Shown here: in pieces, positions 1 through 7,559 of the stretch
Numbering within the stretch: the first letter of the stretch is position 1
Layout: each line of letters starts with the position of its first letter
Assembly: GCF_003350375.1 (NCBI RefSeq)
Contig: NZ_QQAR01000011.1
Location: forward strand, 62,001-126,000
DNA length: 64,000 nt
Direction of reading: 5' to 3'
Source of the DNA: Flavobacterium sp. AG291
Lineage (GTDB): Bacteria > Bacteroidota > Bacteroidia > Flavobacteriales > Flavobacteriaceae
Position numbers and translations under genes: made by a program
Notes under the pieces: model-generated
Told to the model about the DNA's origin: nothing
Seen by the model: the letters and a program-made list of their open reading frames with translations, nothing else
Database searches by the model: none

Positions 1-6
1 AATGAT

Positions 7-801
7 TTATTTACCCTTTTTTAAATATTCTGAACTCTGATTCACAAGATAGTCAGTAAGTTCAAACTCATATTTAGGCTCAAGCATCCAGGCAGTTTCT
101 TTTCCTTTGTCGCAATAAGCCAGAAATAGCCCAATCTCATCATTGGGAATTTTAAGCATATTGGTGAAAAAATGATGTGTATAGCGTTCTTTTACATTCT
201 CAGAAAAATTCTTAGCACTGCTATTGCCATAAATCTCACCTTTATCAGTGCGTTTCTTTTTCTTAAAGATCATTTTATAGACTTCATTGAAATTAACTCC
301 TGTCAGCGGACTCCCCAAAACATTGCTTGGCAATGCCGTATTAGGATTCGCAATTGGCCTTATCGTGGGATCACTGGCTATAAGACCGGCAGAATTCATT
401 CCTCCTGTTATGTTTTTAGTCTTAGTGTTTTTACTATCACTTTCCAGATCTCCGGTAAGTGCATTAGCCTTAATCACTACCTCATCAAGCACTGTAACAT
501 CAACGTTAAGCTCAATAACAAGTCTCCTTCCTGTAAAATGTTCTTTTTTCAACACCAGTTTTGCTTCACGCACTGCTATCCCTGAAAATAATAGCGTATC
601 TGTTGGTCGGGCATATATGGTAAAGTCACCATTCCCATCGGTAATAGCCTTTATATTCGAGGTAATATTCTGTACCGAAAGATTCTCTACATTCAGTGAA
701 TCAGCTACTACACGGCCGGCTAATATTTGTCGCGGCTGCTTTTGAGCAAATCCGATTAGTGGTATCAGCAGAAAAAGAAAAAACAGAAACTTGGCTTTCA
801 T
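7..801 (-). CDS. Secreted carboxypeptidase-regulatory-like domain protein, array copy 1
   Basis: Protein of 264 aa with an N-terminal signal peptide (hydrophobic residues 4-19, cleavage near FAQ/KQ). Residues about 25-110 read as a CarboxypepD_reg-like beta-sandwich: a GRVV start, a GDFTIYARPTDTLLFS-like core and the LDEVVIKA end that in TonB-dependent receptors leads into the plug domain. Here no plug or barrel follows. Instead there is a low-complexity linker and a helical C-terminal region with the motif IPNDEIGLFLAY, shared in variant form by the three genes upstream. It is the last gene of a four-gene minus-strand array of paralogs, 2 nt after the previous stop. The domain call is from pattern; no function is known to me. 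An extracytoplasmic location is inferred from the signal peptide. Confidence 0.8.
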   Translation of the reverse strand: MKAKFLFFLFLLIPLIGFAQKQPRQILAGRVVADSLNVENLSVQNITSNIKAITDGNGDFTIYARPTDTLLFSGIAVREAKLVLKKEHFTGRRLVIELNVDVTVLDEVVIKANALTGDLESDSKNTKTKNITGGMNSAGLIASDPTIRPIANPNTALPSNVLGSPLTGVNFNEVYKMIFKKKKRTDKGEIYGNSSAKNFSENVKERYTHHFFTNMLKIPNDEIGLFLAYCDKGKETAWMLEPKYEFELTDYLVNQSSEYLKKGK

Positions 802-803
802 AA

Positions 804-1574
804 TTATTGGGTTAGGTTGGCAAATCGTAAATATCTTTCTTTAAGATAAGCTATAAGTTCAGATTCATTTTTAGGATCGAGCAGGTATCGTTTTGCCCCA
901 TCATTGCAAAAATTAAGAAATAAGCCCAGCTTTTCGCGTGGAACTTTTATAATCTCAGTGAAAAATGATTCAGAATAGCTTTCCTGCAGGATTTTTGAAA
1001 ATGATTTTTGCTCTACTTTAGCATTTGCGTATAACTTATCTTTTGAAGAGCCTTTTTTATTTTTTGAATCCGAAGAACTTAACGCATCGGCAAGCAGCCC
1101 ATACACAGCGATAAAATTCAGATTCATCGATGGGTTATCAACAACCCTCCCCAGATTCAGTAAAGATGGATCAAAATCATCTTTGAATTTTTCATTAAGC
1201 AATACCACATCGGTGTTTTTGCTATCAATGTAAAGATTACCCGTAAGCCCGCTAAGTTCTATATCATCAAGCAAAATTGCAGACGGCACAAGCCGTACTA
1301 CAAAAAGCTCCTCCTTTACATCAATTGCCGTAAGTGTATACTGAAGAGTTTTAAAAGCCGGTGCTGCAAACTCAAGCACGTCTCCTTCTTTAGCATTGAT
1401 AGTAAAGCTTGATTGCTCATTTACTTTCCCCGCTACTCCTGTTGTGGTATTTTTTACTTCCAGAAATTCAATAGTCATTTCATCTGCAATAGCTTTACCA
1501 TACACTATATGCCTTTCCTGCGCAAAAAAAAGCGTCGGTAAAAAAAACAGAACAAATGCTATTATATTTTTCAT
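804..1574 (-). CDS. Secreted carboxypeptidase-regulatory-like domain protein, array copy 2
   Basis: Protein of 256 aa with a signal peptide ending near FFAQ/ERH. The N-terminal half is the same regulatory-like fold as its neighbours (GKAIADEMTIEFLEVKN..., a GDVLEFAAPAF core, then ILLDDIELSGLTGN). The linker (residues about 125-200) contains an SKNTD motif seen also in copy 1 (DSKNTK), followed by a Ser/Lys-rich stretch. The C-terminal helical region carries VPREKLGLFLNF, equivalent to IPNDEIGLFLAY in copy 1. Copies 1 and 2 are thus more alike than either is to copies 3 and 4, which points to two rounds of duplication. Function unknown. Confidence 0.8.
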   Translation of the reverse strand: MKNIIAFVLFFLPTLFFAQERHIVYGKAIADEMTIEFLEVKNTTTGVAGKVNEQSSFTINAKEGDVLEFAAPAFKTLQYTLTAIDVKEELFVVRLVPSAILLDDIELSGLTGNLYIDSKNTDVVLLNEKFKDDFDPSLLNLGRVVDNPSMNLNFIAVYGLLADALSSSDSKNKKGSSKDKLYANAKVEQKSFSKILQESYSESFFTEIIKVPREKLGLFLNFCNDGAKRYLLDPKNESELIAYLKERYLRFANLTQ

Positions 1575-1590
1575 GGTTGGTTATTTATAG

Positions 1591-2322
1591 CTATTTATCT
1601 TCCTGCTGAAGTTTGAGGTATTTTTTAGCCAGTTCTGCGAGCATAAAATCCACATACGCTTTGTTATTTCCTTTTATAGCTACAGTAAACTCTTCATTTT
1701 CTGCCAGGTAATACAGGAAACCGTTAACCTTCTCTTTTGGAATATTATAATTCGCAGTAAATTCTTCATCGCTGTATAACCCCCGCACTTTATCTATAGT
1801 CCCCTCCTGCTTTTCGGTCTCATAGGCTCTTTTCAACATTTTAGTGCGCCCCGAGATAGCATTTATAATAGGATCAAGTCCAATAACCGTTCCTACAGTC
1901 ATTGCGCTGGCCGTATACAGCCTGCGTTCGGCTACCGTATATCGTTTCTGCCCTTTAGGCACCAGCCCTAAAGCTTCCGAATTAATGTGACTGTATTTAT
2001 TTATAACAACCTCCTGAAGCTCGTAAGAATTAAAGTTTACGCTTATTATATAAGGCGTTACCTTAAACGAATCAGTATTAAGCATAAATTCGCGCACTAC
2101 AATTTTAGTACTGTATACCACCAGCCTGTCACCTGGCTTTGCTACAAGATCGAAAAATCCTTTATAATCGGTTTTAACTTCAGTTCCGGCAGTCTTGTTG
2201 ATTACAAAAACATCACCAACACCATTATCACCAACAACTACCCTTCCTAACATTTTTTGTCTTTCCTGCGAGAATGCAGCAAATGACAGGAATAACAAAA
2301 TATACAGTAGTTTAGTTTTCAT
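1591..2322 (-). CDS. Secreted carboxypeptidase-regulatory-like domain protein, array copy 3
   Basis: Protein of 243 aa. The signal peptide ends near AAFSQ/ER. The regulatory-like domain covers residues about 22-110 (GRVVVGDNGVGDVFVINK, YKGFFDLVAKPGDRLVVYS, then LQEVVINKYS). The region LGLVPKGQKRYT, the segment GLDPIINAISGRTKMLKRA and the C-terminal IPKEKVNGFLYYL are shared almost word for word with copy 4. No catalytic residues are recognisable. The start codon overlaps the end of copy 4 by 11 nt, so the two are translationally coupled in one transcript. Function unknown. Confidence 0.82.
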   Translation of the reverse strand: MKTKLLYILLFLSFAAFSQERQKMLGRVVVGDNGVGDVFVINKTAGTEVKTDYKGFFDLVAKPGDRLVVYSTKIVVREFMLNTDSFKVTPYIISVNFNSYELQEVVINKYSHINSEALGLVPKGQKRYTVAERRLYTASAMTVGTVIGLDPIINAISGRTKMLKRAYETEKQEGTIDKVRGLYSDEEFTANYNIPKEKVNGFLYYLAENEEFTVAIKGNNKAYVDFMLAELAKKYLKLQQEDK

Positions 2323-3040
2323 CTTTTATAAGTTGAAGGTATTTTCCTGACAATCCACTCATCAGAAACCTTGCCATAGTATCGTTCTTGTTTTTTATGG
2401 CTCTGGCAAAATTAGCATCTTCGACAAGGTAATATACAAACCCCCTCACATATTCTAACGGTATATTGAATTTCGTCACAAGTTCTTCCTCACTATAAAT
2501 ATAGTTAATCTTCTCCATAAGATTTTCCTTTTCGGCAGTCTCATTGGCTTTTTTTAACATTTTAGTGCGTCCGGTCAGGGCATTTATAACCGGATCCAAT
2601 CCCATAGGATTCATTTTGGATGAACTTGCTGTCAGCAATCTTTTTTCTGTGGGCGTATATTTCTTTTGTCCCTTTGGAACCAAACCCAAAGACTCCGCAT
2701 TGATATAACTGTAATCAACAATAATTAACTCTTCGAGATGATGTACATACTTTTCAACAGGGACTATAAGAAGCGTAGATTTCACATCTTCTTCTTCAAG
2801 CGTAATTTCTTTAGCTACAATATTTATTGCCGAAAAGATTATGGTGTCGTTTGCTCTGGCAGGAATCGTAAAGTAACCACCCCGTGTTGTGGTAACCGAA
2901 TTATCTGCCGTTTTATTAATAACATAGATACCTTCAAGGTCTTCGGCATCTGATTTGATTTTTCCGTTAACAGGGACACGTTCCTGCGCTGTGAGTAAGG
3001 ATGTAGCAGCAACAGAAATCAGGAAAAATAAATTTTTCAA
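2312..3040 (-). CDS. Secreted carboxypeptidase-regulatory-like domain protein, array copy 4 (first gene), TTG start
   Basis: Protein of 242 aa and the first gene of the array. The signal peptide ends near LLTAQ/ER, the same cleavage context as copy 3. The N-terminal domain is GKIKSDAEDLEGIYVINK... GGYFTIPARANDTIIFS... LEELIIVDYS. The shared block LGLVPKGQKKYTPTEKRLLTAS follows, then GLDPVINALTGRTKMLKKA and the C-terminal IPLEYVRGFVYYL. The only start that keeps the whole signal peptide is TTG at 3040; I see no in-frame ATG close upstream. The 97-nt gap to pepE is a divergent promoter region. The family looks like the N-terminal extension of SusC/CirA-type receptors used alone. Function unknown. 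Confidence 0.8.
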   Translation of the reverse strand: MKNLFFLISVAATSLLTAQERVPVNGKIKSDAEDLEGIYVINKTADNSVTTTRGGYFTIPARANDTIIFSAINIVAKEITLEEEDVKSTLLIVPVEKYVHHLEELIIVDYSYINAESLGLVPKGQKKYTPTEKRLLTASSSKMNPMGLDPVINALTGRTKMLKKANETAEKENLMEKINYIYSEEELVTKFNIPLEYVRGFVYYLVEDANFARAIKNKNDTMARFLMSGLSGKYLQLIKDEN

Positions 3041-3137
3041 GTACGTGAGTTTAGGTGATTAATGAATCAAGCAGAAAAGCTACGCTGCAAGTGTATCAAA
3101 ACTTTGTAACTTTACCTCTTCTTAGATTATTAAACGG

Positions 3138-3845
3138 ATGAAAAAATTAATTATTGCAAGCACTTCTACTTTACACGGAGGCGCTTACCTTGAATATTTA
3201 CTACCTACGCTCGAAGTACATTTTAAAGATTGCAAATCGTTGCTTTTTGTACCGTATGCGAGACCGGGCGGCATTAGCCACGACGACTACACTAAAAAAG
3301 TAGCTGAAACATTCGCTACTATAAATATCAGTGTTAAAGGGCTTCATGAATTTAACAACCCCGAGCAGGCAGTAGCCGATGCCGAAGCCATATTTACAGG
3401 TGGCGGAAATACCTTTTTACTGGTTACCCAACTGTATCAGAACAATGTAATGACTGCCATTAAAAAAGCCGTAGAGAACGGAACACCATATTTAGGAAGC
3501 AGTGCCGGAAGTAACATTACGGGGCTGACGATGCAAACCACAAATGACATGCCTATCATTTATCCGCCTAGCTTTAATACGCTTGCATTAATTCCGTTTA
3601 ACCTTAACCCGCATTACCTTGACCCTATTGAAGGCTCTACCCACATGGGTGAAACACGTGAAACCCGAATAAATGAATTTCATAAAATTAATCCACAGCC
3701 GGTACTGGGATTGCGTGAAGGCAGCTGGCTTGAAGTACATGGCGACAAAATAACCCTTAAAGGCGATTTACAGGCCAGACTTTTCCGTCAGAACAAAGAA
3801 CCCGAAGAACTGGAAACCGGAAGCGACCTGTCAGATCTTAAGTAA
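3138..3845 (+). CDS. pepE: Dipeptidase E (alpha-aspartyl dipeptidase, family S51)
   Basis: Cytoplasmic dipeptidase of 235 aa, the usual length for PepE, which hydrolyses dipeptides with N-terminal aspartate. The class I glutamine-amidotransferase-like fold is recognisable: the TGGGNTF motif at about 87-93, the nucleophile elbow GSSAGSN with Ser122 as likely nucleophile, and the NPHYLDP motif with His159 as likely catalytic histidine. No signal peptide is present. It is followed after 6 nt by the exonuclease pseudogene, so the two probably formed an operon. Assignment rests on motifs and length and is firm at family level. Confidence 0.93.
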   Translation: MKKLIIASTSTLHGGAYLEYLLPTLEVHFKDCKSLLFVPYARPGGISHDDYTKKVAETFATINISVKGLHEFNNPEQAVADAEAIFTGGGNTFLLVTQLYQNNVMTAIKKAVENGTPYLGSSAGSNITGLTMQTTNDMPIIYPPSFNTLALIPFNLNPHYLDPIEGSTHMGETRETRINEFHKINPQPVLGLREGSWLEVHGDKITLKGDLQARLFRQNKEPEELETGSDLSDLK

Positions 3846-3851
3846 ACAATA

Positions 3852-4395
3852 ATGGCAAAAAAATTAGACAAAATACTGGTAGTAGATATTGAAGCTACCT
3901 GCTGGAATGGTCCCAACCCTCCGGGCATGGAAAACGACATCATAGAGATCGGCATCTGCCTGCTCGATATACACACCGGAGATATTACCGATAACCGCGG
4001 TATAATTGTAAAACCCGAGCGTTCGGAAGTCAGCGAGTTCTGTACAGAATTAACTACCATAACTCCTGAAATGGTAACTGAACAAGGCATATCGTTTAAA
4101 GAAGCCTGCGCAATACTTAAAAAAGACTATATGTCGCAAAGCCGTGCATGGGCAAGTTTTGGCGCATATGACCTCAAGCAGTTCCAAAGGCAATGCAGCG
4201 CAGTGAATGTTGGCTATCCTTTCGGTCCATCACATTAATGTAAAGACGCTTTTCGCCTTGAAAAACAAGCTGGGACACGAATAGGGAATGGCAGGCGCAC
4301 TCGCTATGCTGAACATTCCGTTGGAAGGTACACATCACAGAGGTGTGGATGACGCGAAGAATATTGCCAAGATATTGAATAAAATTCTTGAATAA
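3852..4395 (+). pseudogene. Broken DEDDh 3'-5' exonuclease (KapD/ERI1-like)
   Basis: The first 128 codons read as a DEDDh exonuclease: LVVDIEATCW with acidic residues Asp12 and Glu14, then EIGICLLDIHTGDI and AWASFGAYDLKQFQRQC. The frame stops at 4236-4238 just after YPFGPSH. The remainder of the family pattern continues in another frame: INVKTLFALKNKLGHE, then a TAG stop at 4282-4284, then GMAGALAMLNIPLEGTHHRG with VDDARNIAKIL, ending with TAA at 4393-4395. This is explained by loss of 2 bp (CATATTAAT to CATTAAT) near 4234 plus a separate nonsense mutation. The C-terminal exonuclease His-Asp motif (HHRGVDDA) lies after both lesions, so the truncated product should be inactive. Two lesions make a single sequencing error unlikely. 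Confidence 0.85.
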
Positions 4396-4522
4396 TGGAA
4401 ACCGTAAATTTCTAACGAACAGAAAGTGGGTTTTCTAATAAAAAAACTCATCCCTCTACACAAAACAATTTCAAATCAAGCTCATCACTTTCCTTTAGAG
4501 AAGGCTGCTGTGAGAGCAATAA

Positions 4523-4552
4523 AAAAAGCCCAAACATAAGTTTGGGCTTTTT
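4523..4552. terminator. Bidirectional hairpin terminator
   Basis: AAAAGCCCAAAC, loop ATAA, GTTTGGGCTTTTT. It can end the tRNA-Gly transcript on the minus strand, which lies immediately upstream, and any plus-strand read-through from the exonuclease remnant. Confidence 0.8.
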
Positions 4553-4559
4553 AACGCAG

Positions 4560-4632
<73 letters not shown>

Positions 4633-4941
4633 GTTATTGTGGTGCAAATATACAACCACTTTCCATATTCGCAAACTTTTCAATGAAAAAAATTAGAGGT
4701 TTTTTCACCATCAGCACTTAAATTATTTATTATTAATTCGTTACCTCAATAAAAAATTTTCATTTTTTTTCTATCCATCAGCATTAGCGATTCCTCCTAA
4801 ACTTCCGCTTTTTACTGAACCGGAATATTGGGCAGTAGTAACCCGATGTTAGGTCTTCACCTTTAACACCTCTTTTACAAATAATTACATTTTTCGCAAT
4901 AAATCATTTTGTAAATTTAGTAAAAGCTAATTTCAAACGTT
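4633..4941. other. Intergenic region between tRNA-Gly and an L,D-transpeptidase gene
   Basis: About 309 nt, AT-rich. It must hold the minus-strand promoter of the tRNA and the plus-strand promoter of the transpeptidase. A TAAATTTA near 4911-4918 is a one-mismatch version of the Bacteroidota -7 box (TAnnTTTG), but I see no convincing -33 TTG at proper spacing. No ORF or repeat is apparent. Confidence 0.5.
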
Positions 4942-6528
4942 ATGATGAAGGTAGCCTGCATAATACTAAGTATATTTTTTCTTGCCTCCTGTAAAAACAC
5001 TGCCGGGGTAAAAGAAAAACAACCTGCTGTTGTGGTAAATACCCAACACCTGAAAAACAAGCCTCATACTATCGACAGGAATTTTCTTGAAGAGGCAAGC
5101 AAAGGCATAAAAGATTTTTATTCTTCAAATGCATTCAAAACCGTATGGACTGAAGAAAAAAACCGCATCGCCCTGCTTGAGTCTATAAAAGATGCTGCTA
5201 ATGACGGATTGCTACCCTCTGACTACAACCTCAGCAAACTGGAAGAATTCGAAAACAAGATCGACATTACTGAAGACCAATGCGTACATTATGATATTTT
5301 GCTAACGCAGTCGTTCCGCAAGCTTGCTAATCATTTATTCAAAGGAAAACTCACCCCTTATAAAGTGTATAACGACTGGGCGCTGCCTACAAAAAACTTT
5401 GACAGCAATAGAATGCTAACTGAAGCATTAGTCAAAAATGACATAAAAAAGACACTCGAAAAATGCAGGCCTACCCACAAAATGTATGTAGGACTCAGGG
5501 AAGGCATGATTTTTTTAAACAGTCTGCCAGACGACAAAAACCTAAGAAAGATTGACATTAGCGCTGCCATAAAACTGAAAGATTCCGGAAACGTAGTAAC
5601 TGATATTAAAAACAGGCTGGTTTACTGGAAAGACCTCAATCCTGCCGATGCCACGGGAAACGTATACGACCGTAAAACGATGAAAGCCGTAAAACGTTTC
5701 CAGAAACGTCACGGCTTATATCCTGATGGCGTTGTGAGTACCTCAACAGCAAAGGCATTAAACACAAGCCTTACCGCCCGTAAGCAGCAGTTAATCGCTA
5801 ACCTTGAACGCTGGCGCTGGTTCCCTTATGATTTTGGTAAAAATGCATTACTCATTAACATACCAGAATACCAACTGGCAGTTATAGAGGAAAACGACAC
5901 CATAGAAATGTATAAAGTAGTAGTTGGCAAGCCCGAACGAAGAACTCCGGTGTTACATGCCGTGCTGAACAATCTGGTTATTAACCCCACCTGGACGGTA
6001 CCTCCTACTATACTTAAAGAAGACCTTACTCCATCGGCCTCTGAAGACAGGAGTTATTTTGCAAATCACAACATGAAAATATACAAACATCGCGACACTA
6101 TAGAAACGCTGCCTGAAGACTGGGATCCCGAAAAGGCTGACCACTATAGGTATGTACAGGGTCCGGGCGTAAATAATTCTTTAGGGCTGGTAAAGTTCAA
6201 TTTCAGAAACAGTTTTAGTGTTTACCTGCACGATACAAACCACAGGGAACTTTTTAAAAGAGGCTATAGGGCATTGAGTTCAGGCTGTGTGCGCGTACAG
6301 GATCCGCTGAAGCTTGCAGGTTATGTTCTCGAAAAAGAAGAAGCCGACTGGACAAAAGAAAAACTGGATGAAATGATTGCCGAAGGGGAAACAAAAAACG
6401 TGAGCCTCAATAAAGCGACTCACGTTCATCAGTTATATTGGACCGCCTGGATGGATAAAGGTGGTTTGCAATTCAGGAATGACATTTATAATCTTGACAG
6501 TGTACTCTATAAAAAATTACGACAGTAA
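4942..6528 (+). CDS. L,D-transpeptidase lipoprotein with peptidoglycan-binding domain (YcbB/LdtD-like)
   Basis: Envelope enzyme of 528 aa that should form 3-3 cross-links or attach proteins to peptidoglycan. The N-terminus is a lipoprotein signal with lipobox FLASC. Residues about 55-200 are the scaffold domain of YcbB-type enzymes; a PG_binding_1 domain is at about 222-275 (DRKTMKAVKRFQKRHGLYPDG). The YkuD catalytic domain is at about 300-470 with His430 (YLHDTN) and Cys449 in SSGCVRV. It faces a second transpeptidase gene and the 3' ends overlap by 12 nt. ATG codons at 4942 and 4945 are both possible starts. Family assignment is firm; the exact cross-linking role is inferred. Confidence 0.92.
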   Translation: MMKVACIILSIFFLASCKNTAGVKEKQPAVVVNTQHLKNKPHTIDRNFLEEASKGIKDFYSSNAFKTVWTEEKNRIALLESIKDAANDGLLPSDYNLSKLEEFENKIDITEDQCVHYDILLTQSFRKLANHLFKGKLTPYKVYNDWALPTKNFDSNRMLTEALVKNDIKKTLEKCRPTHKMYVGLREGMIFLNSLPDDKNLRKIDISAAIKLKDSGNVVTDIKNRLVYWKDLNPADATGNVYDRKTMKAVKRFQKRHGLYPDGVVSTSTAKALNTSLTARKQQLIANLERWRWFPYDFGKNALLINIPEYQLAVIEENDTIEMYKVVVGKPERRTPVLHAVLNNLVINPTWTVPPTILKEDLTPSASEDRSYFANHNMKIYKHRDTIETLPEDWDPEKADHYRYVQGPGVNNSLGLVKFNFRNSFSVYLHDTNHRELFKRGYRALSSGCVRVQDPLKLAGYVLEKEEADWTKEKLDEMIAEGETKNVSLNKATHVHQLYWTAWMDKGGLQFRNDIYNLDSVLYKKLRQ

Positions 6529-7224
6529 TTTAGAGGAAGCCGCATAGCTTTGAGAAGGATGGTAGATAAAAAGGCATGATTTTCCTTTTATCAGATTGAT
6601 CACTTCTTTATTAAGCGTTGGCGGCAGCGCAGGACATCCCTGGCTTCTGCCTAATCTTTTATGTGCTTTGATAAAACCTTCAGTAACATAATCAGCAGCA
6701 TGCATTACCACAGCCCTGCTGCGTGCATTACTGTTGATACCCTGCTCCAGTCCGTCAAGACGAAGCGAAGCCCCGTGTTTACCCTGATAGATCTCACCTG
6801 TAGCATAAAAACCAAGGCTGCTTTTATTAGAACTTGCAACATTTGAGAAAGCAGTAGCAAACTCGTCGCCACTATTTCTTCCGTGTGCTACAAGGGTATT
6901 ATAAAGTACCGTATTGGTAGCCATATCGATAATCCAAAGTCTTTTTGTGTTAGACGACTGACTGAAATCGATTAGCGTTAAAATATCTTTTTTTATTTTA
7001 CCCTCAGCCTTAAGCTTTTTAAAACCATTCATGGCTTTCTGAAAGCATTCAAACTTTGGCATAGACAGCGAATGTGCCCTGATAGTATTGTACACTGAAA
7101 CAGTCTCGGATACAGCATTTACTTCTGCATTATTAGTTTTTACAGGAGTTTCGGCGTGTTTTGGTGTTGTTGTACTAATTGTAAAGAACAAAAAGAAAAC
7201 CGACGTAAAAAAGTTGTAAACCAT
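6517..7224 (-). CDS. Murein L,D-transpeptidase catalytic-domain protein (YkuD_2 type)
   Basis: Protein of 235 aa with an N-terminal hydrophobic signal or anchor (residues 2-18). The catalytic domain carries LWIIDMATNTVLYNTLVAHG, ARSRAVVMHAADYVTEGF with the likely catalytic histidine, and GRSQGCPALP with the catalytic cysteine. This is the short L,D-transpeptidase family common in Bacteroidota, different in sequence from the multi-domain enzyme encoded convergently at 4942-6528. The two stop codons lie inside each other's coding sequence, so the transcripts are antisense to each other at their ends and no terminator fits between them. Confidence 0.88.
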   Translation of the reverse strand: MVYNFFTSVFFLFFTISTTTPKHAETPVKTNNAEVNAVSETVSVYNTIRAHSLSMPKFECFQKAMNGFKKLKAEGKIKKDILTLIDFSQSSNTKRLWIIDMATNTVLYNTLVAHGRNSGDEFATAFSNVASSNKSSLGFYATGEIYQGKHGASLRLDGLEQGINSNARSRAVVMHAADYVTEGFIKAHKRLGRSQGCPALPPTLNKEVINLIKGKSCLFIYHPSQSYAASSKLLS

Positions 7225-7559
7225 ATTTAATCTAGTAGTTGTGTTTTTTAGACAGCGGCTAAAATAGTTAAAGAAAACTTAACAAAAAAATAGCAACACT
7301 GTTAAAATCAATTATTTAACATTTATCATTTGGCAAGCCTCTTCCCAGGCGCTACCTCTCACTTCATCAATAATTAACACTATAACGGTCTCGTAATAAA
7401 GATATTGTACCAATCTTAATTTTTTTGTAAATATTCTGAAAATTGGATGCAAAAACAATCTCTCTTGCGAAATAAATGGGCAATTTATAGTAATTTTAGC
7501 CCTCGTTATCGGGTTAATAATAACCCAAAATCGTGCCAAAAAATCATAATATTCTAAAA
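7225..7559. other. Intergenic region upstream of gpmI
   Basis: About 335 nt, AT-rich, between the divergent transpeptidase and gpmI genes. A short hairpin, GGGTTA-ATAA-TAACCC at 7511-7526, sits in the presumed gpmI leader. TAATTTTA at 7491-7498 is a one-mismatch -7 box without a well-spaced -33 TTG. A 101-codon minus-strand frame crosses the region but begins inside gpmI and I do not support it as a gene. Confidence 0.5.

Noticed and set aside
172..745. Plus-strand frames of 137 and 152 codons opposite the first array gene
   Set aside because: Antisense shadows of a gene with a signal peptide and paralogs; no homology recognised.
7511..7526. Small hairpin in the gpmI leader as a riboswitch
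   Set aside because: Only a 6-bp stem with no conserved aptamer sequence that I recognise.
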